64,000 bases of DNA, from positions 124,001 to 188,000 of the forward strand of contig NZ_CAJXKQ010000004.1 of NCBI RefSeq assembly GCF_913055835.1. Direction: 5' to 3'. The stretch is from an uncultured Marinobacter sp. (GTDB lineage: Bacteria > Pseudomonadota > Gammaproteobacteria > Pseudomonadales > Oleiphilaceae). The position numbers and the translations under genes were made by a program. The notes under the pieces are model-generated. The model saw nothing but the letters and a program-made list of their open reading frames with translations, searched no databases and was not told the DNA's origin. Below are positions 27,928 to 36,144 of the stretch, piece after piece. The number at the start of each line of letters is the position of its first letter. The first letter of the stretch is position 1.

Positions 27928-28597
27928 GATGCTGCTCCTTCCGGCTTTCGGGCAGGGGGATGCTGTGCAGCATGTCGCCGTAGAGCCGGTAAACCATGCG
28001 GGCCGCCTCTATGATCGCCTGCTGGTCATCCGGATCGGTGATTTCGTTCATCAGGTTACGGAAAAATTCAAAATGCTCCTGATCCAGAGCACCATGGGAA
28101 TACAGATAGCTGAACGCCTCGCTGGGCAGACCCAGCTGCTTCTGGATGGCCTCACCGAGCGGTGTTGCCAGCTCGATTGACGTACCTTCAAGCACCTGAA
28201 CCATGCCGAAGAACGCCGCAGGATTACCCCGGTTAATCCGATCGTAAAGGTAGGCGACCATCAGCTCGATGGAGGTGTCCGGGCTGCCATGACGGATGGC
28301 TTCCTTGTCCTCCCCACAAGCCGCAAGATCGTTGAGGATCCACTCGTGGTGGCCGTACTCCTCCTCGATGTATTCCACCAGCGCCTTGCGCACGAATTCC
28401 AGACGCTCCGGCAAGCGGCCGCCGCAGGCCATCATCAGGGGTACGGTATGTTTCACGTGGTGATAGGCCTGGGTAAGAAACCAGGTATAGCCGGTCAGGT
28501 CGAACCGCCCCTCGCGGATCGCCTCAATGACGGGGGCCCCGGTTACGTGGGCGCGGGCTTGCGCAGTTTCAGACTGCAGTCGATCGAAAAATGCCAT
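27914..28597 (-). CDS. Alternative internal product: stand-alone haem-oxygenase-like diiron protein
   Basis: Within the fused frame, ATG at 28597 is preceded by AGGAGG (28605-28610) with 7-nt spacing and would give a 227-residue protein covering exactly the haem-oxygenase-like domain. In its own numbering candidate ligands are E80/H83, E137, H168, D172 and H175, a pattern resembling UndA/CADD-type HDO oxygenases or oxidases, though I cannot align it here. Such enzymes act on fatty acids or amino acids with O2. The preserved ribosome-binding site suggests ligase and oxidase were once separate genes. Confidence 0.55.
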   Translation of the reverse strand: MAFFDRLQSETAQARAHVTGAPVIEAIREGRFDLTGYTWFLTQAYHHVKHTVPLMMACGGRLPERLEFVRKALVEYIEEEYGHHEWILNDLAACGEDKEAIRHGSPDTSIELMVAYLYDRINRGNPAAFFGMVQVLEGTSIELATPLGEAIQKQLGLPSEAFSYLYSHGALDQEHFEFFRNLMNEITDPDDQQAIIEAARMVYRLYGDMLHSIPLPESRKEQHHEAA

Positions 28598-30100
28598 GAA
28601 TGATCCTCCTGGCGGGTTTGAAAGTTCAGAATTGGAAATCGAATGGTTCATGAAAATCGGAAATGCGCCGGCCAGCAGGGCCGGCAGGTCGGCCTGAATC
28701 GTCTGGCGCACGGGCCGTCCATTTGCGGTCGAATAGCCGTCAGCCTGGCTCAGTGGCTGACGGCGGATGTAAACGCCAGACAAACGGGCGTAATCCGGCA
28801 AGGTGTCGTTCAGAGATTCCAGCTCGGAGCGCAACGCGTCCGGTGAGCGGCCATCCTGGACGACCACGAGTGCGGAGGGGCCGGGATCGCCATCGCCAAA
28901 CACCACCGCCTGGCGCGCACCGATCGCCTGGACCAGCTCACTCTCCAGCCACTCCGGGCTGATGTTGCGACCGAAACTGGTAATAAGCAGATTCTTCGCG
29001 CGACCACTGACCGACAGGAAACCCTCGGCATCCCGGGCACCCAGATCACCGGTATCCAGCCATTCATCGCCTGCCGGTTCATCCCCCAGGTAGCCAAGGT
29101 GAGTATTGCCTGCCACCAGAATGTGGCCGCGGTCGTCCACCTGAACCTGCACATGGGAGAGTGGCTGGCCGACCGATCCTTCGCGTTCGGTCCCCGGCAC
29201 ATTCAATGCGACCACTGAACTGCACTCCGAAAGGCCATAGCCCTCGTAAATAGGCAGCCCCGCAGCGCGGCCACGGGCCAGCAGGTCGGACGAAACCCGT
29301 CCACCACCAACTGCCAGGAACCGAAAAGACTCACTGTCCAGATGTTGCTGTTCGGCCGCAGACACCAGCGCCATGGCCAGTTCCGGCACCAGAATCAGGG
29401 ACTGTGGCTGATGTCTGTTAATGCCCTGCACCAGCCGGCCAATGTCCAGCCCACTGCTTCCAGTCATACCCAGGTCCTGCAAGGGAGCGACCATCACCGT
29501 ACTGCCCATAAGCAAAGGCAGATAAACACCGGCAATGTTTTCCAGCAGTGTGGCCAGCGGCAGGATGCACAGGTGCCGTTCAAGATCGACACCATCAAGA
29601 CGTTCCTTCAATGCCAGCGTGGTGGCCGTCATCTGGGCCACCGACAGGCAGACGCCCTTGGGGTTGCCAGTGCTGCCAGAGGTGAAGGTGATCTTTGCGG
29701 TCTGCTCCGGCATCCAGGCCCCGGCAGCAGACACAGGCAGATGCTTCAACCAGACGCCATGGCCAATGTGTTCTCCATCATCGATTTTGTCCGCAGACAG
29801 CAGGCAATCAAGGTCGGCGCGTTCAGTCAGATGCTGAGTCTGTGTTCTGGAGAAAAAAACCGGCACCGGCACACACACCACATCGGCCAGCAGGCACGCC
29901 AGGTCCGCAAGAATCCAGGCCACGGAGTTGTCACCACACAAACCGGCCCGACGGACACCCAATCGGGTCAACTGGTCGGCCAGGGCAGCGGCCGCCTGCA
30001 TCATCTGGGCATAGCTGAAGGCCGACTCCGGCCCTTGGAGGGCCGTTCGGGAAGGATGGCTGCGCGCCTGGTGCGCGAGGAGTTCAGGCAATGTGGCCAT
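27914..30100 (-). CDS. Adenylate-forming ligase fused to a haem-oxygenase-like putative diiron domain
   Basis: 728-residue open frame from the ATG at 30100 (AGGAGG 5 nt upstream). Residues 1-470 are an ANL-family acyl-activating ligase: FTSGSTGNPKG (139-149), YGLSE (288-292), DTGD (349-352), GR-x-K near 367-369. In the C-terminal A10 region the usual NGK lysine is NGR (460-461). Residues 502-728 are an all-helical haem-oxygenase-like domain with candidate metal ligands in EEEYGHHE, E-G-T-S, and H-x3-D-x2-H. A 30-residue low-quality linker joins them, and a perfect Shine-Dalgarno precedes the codon for M502, so the second domain may also be made alone. The start overlaps the hemolysin gene by 17 nt. 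Confidence 0.85.
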   Translation of the reverse strand: MATLPELLAHQARSHPSRTALQGPESAFSYAQMMQAAAALADQLTRLGVRRAGLCGDNSVAWILADLACLLADVVCVPVPVFFSRTQTQHLTERADLDCLLSADKIDDGEHIGHGVWLKHLPVSAAGAWMPEQTAKITFTSGSTGNPKGVCLSVAQMTATTLALKERLDGVDLERHLCILPLATLLENIAGVYLPLLMGSTVMVAPLQDLGMTGSSGLDIGRLVQGINRHQPQSLILVPELAMALVSAAEQQHLDSESFRFLAVGGGRVSSDLLARGRAAGLPIYEGYGLSECSSVVALNVPGTEREGSVGQPLSHVQVQVDDRGHILVAGNTHLGYLGDEPAGDEWLDTGDLGARDAEGFLSVSGRAKNLLITSFGRNISPEWLESELVQAIGARQAVVFGDGDPGPSALVVVQDGRSPDALRSELESLNDTLPDYARLSGVYIRRQPLSQADGYSTANGRPVRQTIQADLPALLAGAFPIFMNHSISNSELSNPPGGSFMAFFDRLQSETAQARAHVTGAPVIEAIREGRFDLTGYTWFLTQAYHHVKHTVPLMMACGGRLPERLEFVRKALVEYIEEEYGHHEWILNDLAACGEDKEAIRHGSPDTSIELMVAYLYDRINRGNPAAFFGMVQVLEGTSIELATPLGEAIQKQLGLPSEAFSYLYSHGALDQEHFEFFRNLMNEITDPDDQQAIIEAARMVYRLYGDMLHSIPLPESRKEQHHEAA

Positions 30101-30794
30101 AGGAGCCTCCTGCCATCGTTTCTCCCTCGGGGGCATTGTCCTCAACGGACTGAACCAGCCTGAGCAGCCCGGCACTCCGGAGGGCAGCCATACCGTCGGC
30201 AACACGAATGGCCATCACCACCGGATGGTGATCGTAGTAACGCCCCCAGCCGGCGCCGCCATCTGGCAAGCGGGAAGGATCAGCCGTGGCCAGGGCCTCG
30301 GTGGCAATACCCAGGCGATGAAAACTGTTGCGCAGCTGATCCGTACCGGTGCAGACCACCCAGTCATAACCGGCTCCATCCAGCCACACCGACAGCGAGG
30401 CAAACAGAAACCGGCTAACGCCGGCTTCAACCCCGGCCAGATGGGCAATCTCAGCAATCCGGTGACGTTCGACACCCCCAACCGGCATGACCGACTCCAC
30501 CGGCACCGACAAATAATCTTCGAGGAACAGCTTTTCCAGCGCGGCGTTTCGAACACCGACCGCTGCCAGAAGTGTGCCCTGGGCCGTGGTCAGTGCAAGC
30601 AGCGCGGGTATGCGCAAAGACGGCTCCGCGCCGTAGGCATGCAGGAAGCGGCGGCGAATAAAACCCGCAACCGTCTCGGCCATGGCCGTGTCAGGGCGGA
30701 TTTCGTTGAACCAACGACCGGCACAACGGATGACCGGAACCACCTCCCCGGAATCCGGGGGACAACATGTGGACATCATCAGCGGGTCTGTCAT
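30084..30794 (-). CDS. Thermostable-hemolysin-family protein
   Basis: 236 residues resembling the Vibrio thermostable hemolysin (T_hemolysin) family: RRRFLHAYGA near 47-56, AVGVRNA near 77-83, LFLEDYL near 88-94, and a conserved AEIAHLAG segment. The family looks like a degenerate acyltransferase (GNAT-like) fold rather than a pore-former; hemolysis has been reported for the Vibrio member but the biochemical role is unclear. No signal peptide. Start ATG has GGAGAG 7 nt upstream. It is the first gene of a four-gene coupled operon, divergent from the GtrA/ArnT locus. Confidence 0.72.
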   Translation of the reverse strand: MTDPLMMSTCCPPDSGEVVPVIRCAGRWFNEIRPDTAMAETVAGFIRRRFLHAYGAEPSLRIPALLALTTAQGTLLAAVGVRNAALEKLFLEDYLSVPVESVMPVGGVERHRIAEIAHLAGVEAGVSRFLFASLSVWLDGAGYDWVVCTGTDQLRNSFHRLGIATEALATADPSRLPDGGAGWGRYYDHHPVVMAIRVADGMAALRSAGLLRLVQSVEDNAPEGETMAGGSYGHIA

Positions 30795-30858
30795 ATGGGC
30801 TCTCCGGTTTGGCTCCCTGTGGGCGCTTTGATCACGACTGCCAGATTAGGAGCAAAGC

Positions 30859-30942
30859 CTTAAACCAGGCTTAAGGAGGGTCGGGAGAAACCTTAAGGCC
30901 GGCTTAAGGTTTTTCAGAGGGCCCGGTTAAGGCTTGCTTAAG
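30859..30942. promoter_or_regulatory. Three PmrA/QseB-type boxes between divergent operons
   Basis: CTTAA half-sites occur in direct pairs with an 11-bp period: 30859/30870, 30892/30903 and GTTAA/CTTAA at 30926/30937. Pairs 1 and 2 are themselves 22 bp apart, so the half-sites lie on one helix face. This matches the CTTAA-N6-CTTAA box recognised by PmrA/BasR and QseB. The array sits between the thermostable-hemolysin operon (minus) and the gtrA operon (plus) and can serve both; a PmrA/QseB-like regulator is encoded 3 kb to the right. Confidence 0.7.
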
Positions 30943-31012
30943 AATGGCCGCGTAAGGTGCCGTCCATCATTCGGATTCTTCCGATAACGCCCGGGTTCTG
31001 AAGTGAGGCTGT

Positions 31013-31426
31013 ATGAGATTCCCGTTATTGCGGTCAACCGGCTGGAGCAGACTGCCAAGATTCCTGCTGGCCGGTGGCGTTGCCACCCTGCTCCATTGGC
31101 TGACGATGCTGGTTTCGACCGGTTGGGGACTCAACGCCGTTCTCGCATCCGCCACAGGCGCTACGGTTGGATTGCTGGCAAATTACCTTGGCCAGCATCG
31201 CTACGCTTTCTGTTCCGAACTGCCCCACACAGTTGCCTTCCCGCGATACCTCACCGGGGCCGCACTGGGCTGGTCCCTCAACCTCGCGGGTTTTTCTCTA
31301 CTCCTGATGGCGGGCCTCAGCGTCGCTCCATCACAACTAATCACGACCGGCCTGGTTGCCTTTGCCAACTATCTCTTTGCACAGAGGTTTGTTTTCCATG
31401 AAGAACAGACAATCAACGTTCAGTAA
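31013..31426 (+). CDS. GtrA-family membrane protein
   Basis: 137 residues with four transmembrane helices and typical GtrA features (FLLAGGVATLLHW at the first helix, NYLGQHRYAF in the loop, ANYLFAQRFVF at the end). GtrA proteins are thought to flip polyprenyl-phosphate-linked sugars. It overlaps the following glycosyltransferase by 29 nt and heads the rightward envelope operon, just downstream of the PmrA-type boxes. Start ATG with GAGG close upstream. Confidence 0.88.
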   Translation: MRFPLLRSTGWSRLPRFLLAGGVATLLHWLTMLVSTGWGLNAVLASATGATVGLLANYLGQHRYAFCSELPHTVAFPRYLTGAALGWSLNLAGFSLLLMAGLSVAPSQLITTGLVAFANYLFAQRFVFHEEQTINVQ

Positions 31427-32405
31427 CCCGATGCTGAGCATCGTTATCCCGGTTCACAACGAAGCTGATGTTATTCCGACACTGCTGAAACGGCTGGATT
31501 TTGTATGCCGCCAACTGCCGGGCCAGGTTGAGCTGCTGTTCGTGGACGATGGCAGCCGGGACAGCTCTGTAGCCCAGCTGCTTCGGGCCAGGGACCGCTA
31601 CTCCGGAATCAGGGTGGTTCAGCTCTCCCGGAACTTTGGTAAGGAAGCGGCCGTTACCGCGGGCCTCGAGGGTGCACGTGGCGATGCCGTGGTACTGATG
31701 GATGCAGATCTCCAGGATCCGCCGGAGCTGATCCCGCAGATGGTGAAGGCGTGGCAACAGGGTGCGGACGTGGTGCTGATGAAACGACGCTCCAGGGCCG
31801 GCGAAAGCTGGCTGAAACGCACCACTGCGAGCATTTTCTACCGCCTGATCAACCACATAAGTGATGCACCGATACCCGTCGATACCGGAGACTTCCGATT
31901 GATGAGCCGGCGCACCGTGGATGCCCTGAACCGGTTACCCGAGCGCAACCGTTACCTGAAGGGGATGTTCGCGTGGGTTGGTATGCCAACAGTGACGCTC
32001 GAATTTGATCGCGACCCGCGCCTGGCGGGTAAAACCAAATGGAACTACCTGAAACTCATGCACCTGGCCATGGAAGGGATCACCTCTTTCTCCACCCGCC
32101 CGCTGCGGATTGCCCTGATCCTCGGCCTGCTTGCGGCCGGTGCCGGGGGCCTTTTCGGCACCTGGGAAGTTATCCGGGCACTGGTTTTCGGCATCTCCAC
32201 ACCGGGTTACGCCTCCATGGTTGCCGTAATCACGTTCCTCTCCGGGGTTCAGCTGCTGTGCGTTGGCCTGTTGGGGGAGTACGTCGGCCGCATCTACATG
32301 GAGACCAAACAGCGCCCGGTCTTTATTGTTGCCGAAGACAGCGACGATAAGGCGCAGCCACTTCTAACCCAATTGCGAGTAGCCGGAAATGACCAGAAGC
32401 ATTAA
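31398..32405 (+). CDS. Family 2 glycosyltransferase, ArnC/GtrB-like polyprenyl-phosphate sugar transferase
   Basis: 335 residues from the ATG at 31398. An N-terminal GT-A domain has VIPVHNEAD, VDDGSRD, and DADLQDPPE metal/nucleotide motifs, and two C-terminal helices (about 235-260, 270-295) anchor it, the architecture of ArnC, GtrB and DPM1-type enzymes. It should load a sugar from a nucleotide donor onto undecaprenyl phosphate for the ArnT-like transferase encoded next (17-nt overlap). A downstream ATG at 31431 is possible but lacks a ribosome-binding site. Confidence 0.88.
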   Translation: MKNRQSTFSNPMLSIVIPVHNEADVIPTLLKRLDFVCRQLPGQVELLFVDDGSRDSSVAQLLRARDRYSGIRVVQLSRNFGKEAAVTAGLEGARGDAVVLMDADLQDPPELIPQMVKAWQQGADVVLMKRRSRAGESWLKRTTASIFYRLINHISDAPIPVDTGDFRLMSRRTVDALNRLPERNRYLKGMFAWVGMPTVTLEFDRDPRLAGKTKWNYLKLMHLAMEGITSFSTRPLRIALILGLLAAGAGGLFGTWEVIRALVFGISTPGYASMVAVITFLSGVQLLCVGLLGEYVGRIYMETKQRPVFIVAEDSDDKAQPLLTQLRVAGNDQKH

Positions 32406-33936
32406 CACTTTGCTGTGGCTATTGTTTGCAGTGCTGGCTGCCCGGCTTGGACTGGCGGCGCTTCTGCCGCTGTCAGACACCACGGAACCGCGCTATGCAG
32501 AGATTGCCCGCATCATGGCGGAAACCGGGGACTGGATAACGCCCTGGTTTGACTATGGCGTACCCTTCTGGGGCAAGCCACCCCTGTCGTTCTGGACGCA
32601 GGCACTGTCGTTCAAGCTTCTGGGTGTGTCGGAATTCGCGGGCAGGCTGCCGTCCTGGCTGGCCAATGTCGTCATTGTCTACCTTGTCTTTACTCTGCGT
32701 CGTTACCTGCACCCGGAACGCGACAGCGAAGCGGCCACGTCGGCCGGTCTCTGGGCAGCCCTGATTTATGCCACCACGGCCCTGGGCTTTCTGACGGCCG
32801 GCACAGTGATGACCGATTCGTTCCTTGCCCTTGGCTCGACGCTGGTGCTGACCAGCCTGGTTATTCGTCTTCAGGGCGGCCCAATGGTGTGGGGCTGGCT
32901 CTTCTTCATCGGCCTTGCCATCGGCCTGCTCGCCAAGGGCCCGCTGATTCTGGTACTGACCGGGCTGCCGGTTTTTCTCTGGGTGGCAACCACCCGACGC
33001 TGGCTGGTCCTCTGGCAGCAACTGCCCTGGTTCCGCGGTTTACTGTTGATGATGGCAATTGCAGCCCCCTGGTATGTTCTCGCCGAGCTCAAGACACCCG
33101 GGTTTCTGGATTACTTCATTGTGGGAGAACACATCAAGCGATTCCTGGTCAGTAGCTGGCAGGGCGACCTGTATGGCAACGCACACGAGTTTACCCGGGG
33201 CACTATCTGGCTGTACCTGGTAGCCGCCAGTTTTCCCTGGGGCCTGATCGCGGTTTTTGCTTTTGGGGTCAGCCGCTGGCGCCGCCAACCGGCACAACAA
33301 CAGTGGCGATCTGTCGAGAAAGGCATGGGCGGGCTGGTTCTTGCGTCCGCGCTGAGTCCGGCCATCTTTTTTTCCCTGTCCGGCAATATTCTCTGGACCT
33401 ACGTGCTTCCGGGTTTGCCGTTTCTTGCCGTGCTGGGATCCAGCCTCTGGCCGAGGGAACTCTCTGGTCGGCTGCCGGCTTCCAGCCTGGCGGCAGTGGT
33501 GACGATCCCCATGATAGGAATCGCCGCCGCAGGCTGGCTCACCTTGCACCCGGAGCGACTGAAAACCGAGCGGGATCTGGTCGCGCAAGTGGAACAACTC
33601 CCTGGTGTGAGCCCTGACAATCTGTTTTACCTGGGCAAGGCGCCTTTTTCCGCGCGTTTTTATAGCCGCGGAGAGGCCCATGTAGTAGAGCAGGATGCTG
33701 TTATTGATCAACTCGAATCGGGCGACCTGGAGAAGCCCATGGCGCTGGCCGTCGAGAAAGGCAACAAAGCGATGCTCAGGCGCCTTGAGGACGTCACTAC
33801 TCCGATCGCTGAGAATCGTCGCTTCCAGCTTTTCCTGTTGACACCGTCAGCCGGACCTACGGCAAACAGCTTGCAGGGGAAAAGCAAAAACGGCGGTATC
33901 GATTACAATGCATCCAACGATCACCCGCTTAGCTGA
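32389..33936 (+). CDS. ArnT-like phospholipid-carrier-dependent glycosyltransferase
   Basis: 515-residue GT-C protein of the PMT/ArnT group: about ten to eleven N-terminal helices, with the first periplasmic loop carrying the catalytic acid region (TTEPRYAEIARIM, near residues 31-43) and a GKPPLSFW motif near 62-69, then a periplasmic C-terminal domain. ArnT adds 4-amino-4-deoxy-arabinose to lipid A; whether this one uses that sugar is doubtful because no arnA/arnB genes are in view. It sits in the operon with GtrA, GT2 and the PmrA-like regulator. Confidence 0.85.
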   Translation: MTRSINTLLWLLFAVLAARLGLAALLPLSDTTEPRYAEIARIMAETGDWITPWFDYGVPFWGKPPLSFWTQALSFKLLGVSEFAGRLPSWLANVVIVYLVFTLRRYLHPERDSEAATSAGLWAALIYATTALGFLTAGTVMTDSFLALGSTLVLTSLVIRLQGGPMVWGWLFFIGLAIGLLAKGPLILVLTGLPVFLWVATTRRWLVLWQQLPWFRGLLLMMAIAAPWYVLAELKTPGFLDYFIVGEHIKRFLVSSWQGDLYGNAHEFTRGTIWLYLVAASFPWGLIAVFAFGVSRWRRQPAQQQWRSVEKGMGGLVLASALSPAIFFSLSGNILWTYVLPGLPFLAVLGSSLWPRELSGRLPASSLAAVVTIPMIGIAAAGWLTLHPERLKTERDLVAQVEQLPGVSPDNLFYLGKAPFSARFYSRGEAHVVEQDAVIDQLESGDLEKPMALAVEKGNKAMLRRLEDVTTPIAENRRFQLFLLTPSAGPTANSLQGKSKNGGIDYNASNDHPLS

Positions 33937-33958
33937 AAACCAACCGGATTCCTGCTGT

Positions 33959-34642
33959 ATGCGAATATTGCTGATTGAAGACGATCATCTGCTGGCCAAC
34001 ACCATGCTGGGTATGTTGCGCGACGAGCAGAACACCGTTGACTGGCTTGATGACGGTCAGCAGGCACTCAATGCACTCCTGAACGACAGCTTCGATCTGG
34101 CCATCGTGGATCTGACGCTGCCGCGGGTGGACGGCCTGGACATCGTGAAAAAAGTCCGTAGCCAGGGTATCGAGACGCCGGTCATCATCCTCACTGCTCG
34201 CGGAGATCTGGACGAAAAACTGCAGGGCCTGAACGCGGGCGCTGACGACTACCTGACCAAACCCTTCGCCATGGCAGAGCTGAAAGCCCGAATCCGGGCC
34301 GTTACGCGACGAGGATCAGGCGTCCGGACAGGGGGCCTGCAAGTGGGCAAGCTGATTCTGGATCCGGATACAGGCCAGCTCAAATTCGGGGACGAGACAA
34401 CCGCCCTGCCGCGCAGCGAATTCCAGATTCTGCACTACCTGATGCGCCATCCGGACCAGGTGGCGACCCGCCGTCGGCTGGAGGAGCAATTGTATGGCTG
34501 GGAGCAGGGTGCAGAAAGCAATGCCCTTGAGGTCCATGTCCATCATCTGCGCCGGCGCGTTGGCAAACAGACCATCCGCACCGTCCGTGGCGTTGGCTAC
34601 ATGCTGGACAGCAAGGCCGCCGCAGAGGTGTCTCCGGAATGA
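33959..34642 (+). CDS. PmrA/QseB-family response regulator
   Basis: 227-residue OmpR-class regulator: receiver domain with phospho-acceptor D51, T/K signalling residues (LTARGD, TKPF), and winged-helix DNA-binding domain (about 125-220) with the ESNALEVHVHHLRRRVG recognition segment typical of the QseB/PmrA/BasR group. Start set at 33959 (MRILLIED); the longer frame upstream is not conserved-looking. ATGA overlap with the kinase. Four matching DNA boxes flank the locus, so auto-regulation and control of both divergent operons are expected. Confidence 0.92.
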   Translation: MRILLIEDDHLLANTMLGMLRDEQNTVDWLDDGQQALNALLNDSFDLAIVDLTLPRVDGLDIVKKVRSQGIETPVIILTARGDLDEKLQGLNAGADDYLTKPFAMAELKARIRAVTRRGSGVRTGGLQVGKLILDPDTGQLKFGDETTALPRSEFQILHYLMRHPDQVATRRRLEEQLYGWEQGAESNALEVHVHHLRRRVGKQTIRTVRGVGYMLDSKAAAEVSPE

Positions 34643-36051
34643 GCCTGACCCGAAAACTGATCCTTCTGATCACCAGCACGGTGTTTTTCATTACCCTGAT
34701 TGCCGCCGGCTGGGGCTTTTACGTCAGCGATCATCAGCTGGAAGAGCTTTTCGATGCGGAACTGGCCCAGAGCACCCGCATCGTTCAGGGCCTGGTTGAG
34801 CACCTCTCATCCACACAGTCGATGGAACAGATCACCCATACCCTGGAAAAGACTCTTCAGCTGCCAGACAGCGTGTACCAGGGTGATGAGGAGGAGAATG
34901 AAATCCTGCCCGGCGGCGCTGGCCACAAATACGAGCGCAAGCTGGCCTTCGAGGTCTGGTCACCCGACCGAAAGCCGATTCTGGACACCCTGCGTGCCAA
35001 CGATTCCCATGGCCTGGAACGTGGCTTCAGCTGGCAGGAGGTGGCCGGGTACCAATGGCGAACCTTCACCCTTGAAGATCCGGCAACCGGCTTCTGGATC
35101 CGCACCGCCCAGCGAGAGGATGTCCGGGACGAACTCAGCCAGGAAATCGCCCTCGGCAATGTACTGCCTTTCCTGGTTGTGCTTCCCGTGCTTGCCCTGG
35201 CGGTACTCGTGTCGATCCAGGTAGGCTTCCAACCACTGAGAAAGCTTGAGAAGCCTGTACGCAACATGGCCCCGGAAAACATCCACCCCCTGGACGACCG
35301 GCAGGCGCCGAGAGAAGTCGCCGGTCTGGTGCAGGCGGTAAACGGCCTGCTCAGACGCCTCAACCAGGCCCTGGAACGGGAACGACGGTTCTCTGCCGAT
35401 GCGGCCCATGAATTGCGAACGCCCCTGACCGCCCTGCGACTGAACCTGGAAAAAGTCTACGAGAAGGATCCGGAACAGTACGGCGACCTGATCCAGTCCG
35501 TGGACCGCATGGTGCACCTGGTTGAACAGATGTTGTTGCTCAACCGCGTCGACTCCGGTGCCGATTTCACCCCGGAATACCACAACCTGTCGGCCATCGT
35601 TGAGCAGAGCATTGCCGATGTGGCACCCCTGGCCCTGAAAAAAGACATCGACCCGGTGCTGCAGGACGATGCCGGGCAGGCCCTGGTCTCCTGCCACAGC
35701 GCACTGATCAATACCCTTATGCGTTCCCTGTTGGCGAATGCCATCCAGTACAGCCCCGAGCACACCACCATCGAGACGCACCTGACGCCTTCCGGCGAGG
35801 GTTACCACATCACCGTGTGCGACCAGGGTCCCGGCATTCCTGCGGAGGAGCGCGAACGGGCGCTCAGCCGCTTTGTCCGACTCGACCAGCGGCTCGGTGG
35901 CGGCGCCGGTCTCGGGCTGGCCATTGCCCGGCGCATTGCAGAACTCCATGGTGGCCAGCTCACCCTCAGCGACCGGCCGGATGGCAACTCCGGCCTGTGC
36001 GTCAGCATCTGGCTGCCGGCCCGGGCCGCTTCACGCCGCAAACAGGTTTAA
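34639..36051 (+). CDS. PmrB/QseC-like sensor histidine kinase
   Basis: 470-residue kinase: TM1 (7-28), a periplasmic sensor of about 145 residues, TM2 (175-196), HAMP-like linker, HisKA with H257 (AAHELRTPL), and HATPase. The start of the sensor (QLEELFDAELAQ) resembles QseC. A strongly acidic run GDEEENE (82-88) could bind cationic ligands such as metal ions or peptides, as the ExxE sites of PmrB do. Its stop codon lies inside a PmrA-type box (36047-36064) ahead of the next glycosyltransferase. Confidence 0.92.
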   Translation: MSLTRKLILLITSTVFFITLIAAGWGFYVSDHQLEELFDAELAQSTRIVQGLVEHLSSTQSMEQITHTLEKTLQLPDSVYQGDEEENEILPGGAGHKYERKLAFEVWSPDRKPILDTLRANDSHGLERGFSWQEVAGYQWRTFTLEDPATGFWIRTAQREDVRDELSQEIALGNVLPFLVVLPVLALAVLVSIQVGFQPLRKLEKPVRNMAPENIHPLDDRQAPREVAGLVQAVNGLLRRLNQALERERRFSADAAHELRTPLTALRLNLEKVYEKDPEQYGDLIQSVDRMVHLVEQMLLLNRVDSGADFTPEYHNLSAIVEQSIADVAPLALKKDIDPVLQDDAGQALVSCHSALINTLMRSLLANAIQYSPEHTTIETHLTPSGEGYHITVCDQGPGIPAEERERALSRFVRLDQRLGGGAGLGLAIARRIAELHGGQLTLSDRPDGNSGLCVSIWLPARAASRRKQV

Positions 36052-36064
36052 GGTTGTTTTAAGG
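36047..36064 (+). promoter_or_regulatory. Fourth PmrA/QseB-type box
   Basis: TTTAAGG at 36047-36053 and again at 36058-36064, an 11-bp direct repeat identical in spacing to the three boxes near 30.9 kb. It overlaps the kinase stop codon and lies about 80 nt before the next glycosyltransferase start, implying a second regulated promoter for the downstream GT2-VTT-ArnT genes. Confidence 0.65.
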
Positions 36065-36144
36065 TTTCAGGAGGATACTCCGACCCAATTGAACAGGGCC
36101 GCCAGACGGCCCGGTTGATATTCCGTTTTCGAGGATGTCGTCAC

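Noticed and set aside
30955..30990. Sigma-70 -10 candidate GATAAC for the gtrA operon
   Set aside because: Spacing to the PmrA-type boxes is too large to be convincing.
34960..35949. 329-codon minus-strand frame
   Set aside because: Antisense to the PmrB/QseC-like kinase, no recognisable domain.
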